A stretch of DNA of 64,000 bases from Nocardia sp. NBC_00416 (GTDB lineage Bacteria > Actinomycetota > Actinomycetes > Mycobacteriales > Mycobacteriaceae). The position numbers and the translations under genes are program-made. The DNA is taken from assembly GCF_036032445.1 (NCBI RefSeq), contig NZ_CP107932.1, forward strand, positions 1,180,501-1,244,500, written 5' to 3'. The notes under the pieces were generated by a model that made no database searches, was not told the origin of the DNA, and saw nothing but the letters and a program-made list of their open reading frames with translations. Within the stretch, counting starts at the first letter, position 1, and each line of letters starts with the position of its first letter. Shown in pieces: positions 63,950 through 64,000 of the stretch.

Positions 63950-64000
63950 GCCACGATCGTAAGGGGGCGTCTCCGGCGTCGGGCTACCCTCGAGGTGATG

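Noticed and set aside
63996..64000. Possible start of a further gene at the window end
   Set aside because: Only GTGATG is visible and nothing after it can be read.

Overview
The window is very GC-rich, uses GTG starts freely and packs its genes tightly. Together with a mycobacterial-type furA-katG pair, a PknK-like kinase/LuxR regulator, DUF1206, DUF4254 and DUF397 proteins and a mycobacterial-type SAM methyltransferase, this points to an actinomycete, most likely Nocardia or a close relative. The genus is inferred from family memory, not from a search. I see no rRNA, tRNA, CRISPR array, intact insertion sequence or phage module.

Layout. 1-5.1 kb: LysR regulator divergent from an aromatic-acid transporter, 4-hydroxybenzoate 3-monooxygenase (pobA) and a benzaldehyde-type dehydrogenase. 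5.4-11 kb: LLM oxidoreductase and DUF1684 pair, tandem rhodanese, alpha/beta hydrolase with divergent HxlR regulator, secreted SxxK hydrolase. 11.1-14.5 kb: a PAS-GGDEF protein and a class I terpene synthase, flanked on both sides by gene remnants (an internally deleted OsmC gene and a 5'-truncated nuclease/phosphatase gene). 14.5-22.5 kb: a seven-gene, translationally coupled catabolic operon (CoA-transferase, MHS transporter, MaoC, KGSADH-type aldehyde dehydrogenase, signal-less solute-binding-like protein, FAH-family enzyme) divergent from a LacI regulator with tandem operators.

22.8-38.5 kb: P450, AraC regulator, Zn-ribbon protein, PknK-like regulator, UBP zinc finger, furA-katG with a leaderless-looking promoter, DUF1206, a stand-alone ThrRS-editing-like domain, two hydrolases, DUF4254, HTH regulator, methyltransferase. 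38.7-44 kb: FadR-type regulator with a nested palindrome, MHS transporter, LLM oxidoreductase, DHA2 exporter. 43.8-48.8 kb: complete D-galactonate operon dgoK-dgoA-dgoD-dgoT in the enterobacterial order but with a divergent IclR regulator. 48.9-55.9 kb: ion permease, VOC protein, TetR regulator, then a sulfonate/taurine-type uptake operon preceded by a 26-residue leader-like peptide.

56-64 kb: dhaK-dhaL without dhaM, a 14-bp tandem repeat running into a terminator, an HhH-GPD protein, a small unknown gene, an orphan DUF397 gene, a NACHT-ATPase with six membrane segments (the best candidate here for an undescribed, possibly defence-related system), an unknown conserved protein, a methyltransferase and a nitroreductase. 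Gene ends and starts were checked by reading the sequence. Function assignments rest on motifs and family memory.
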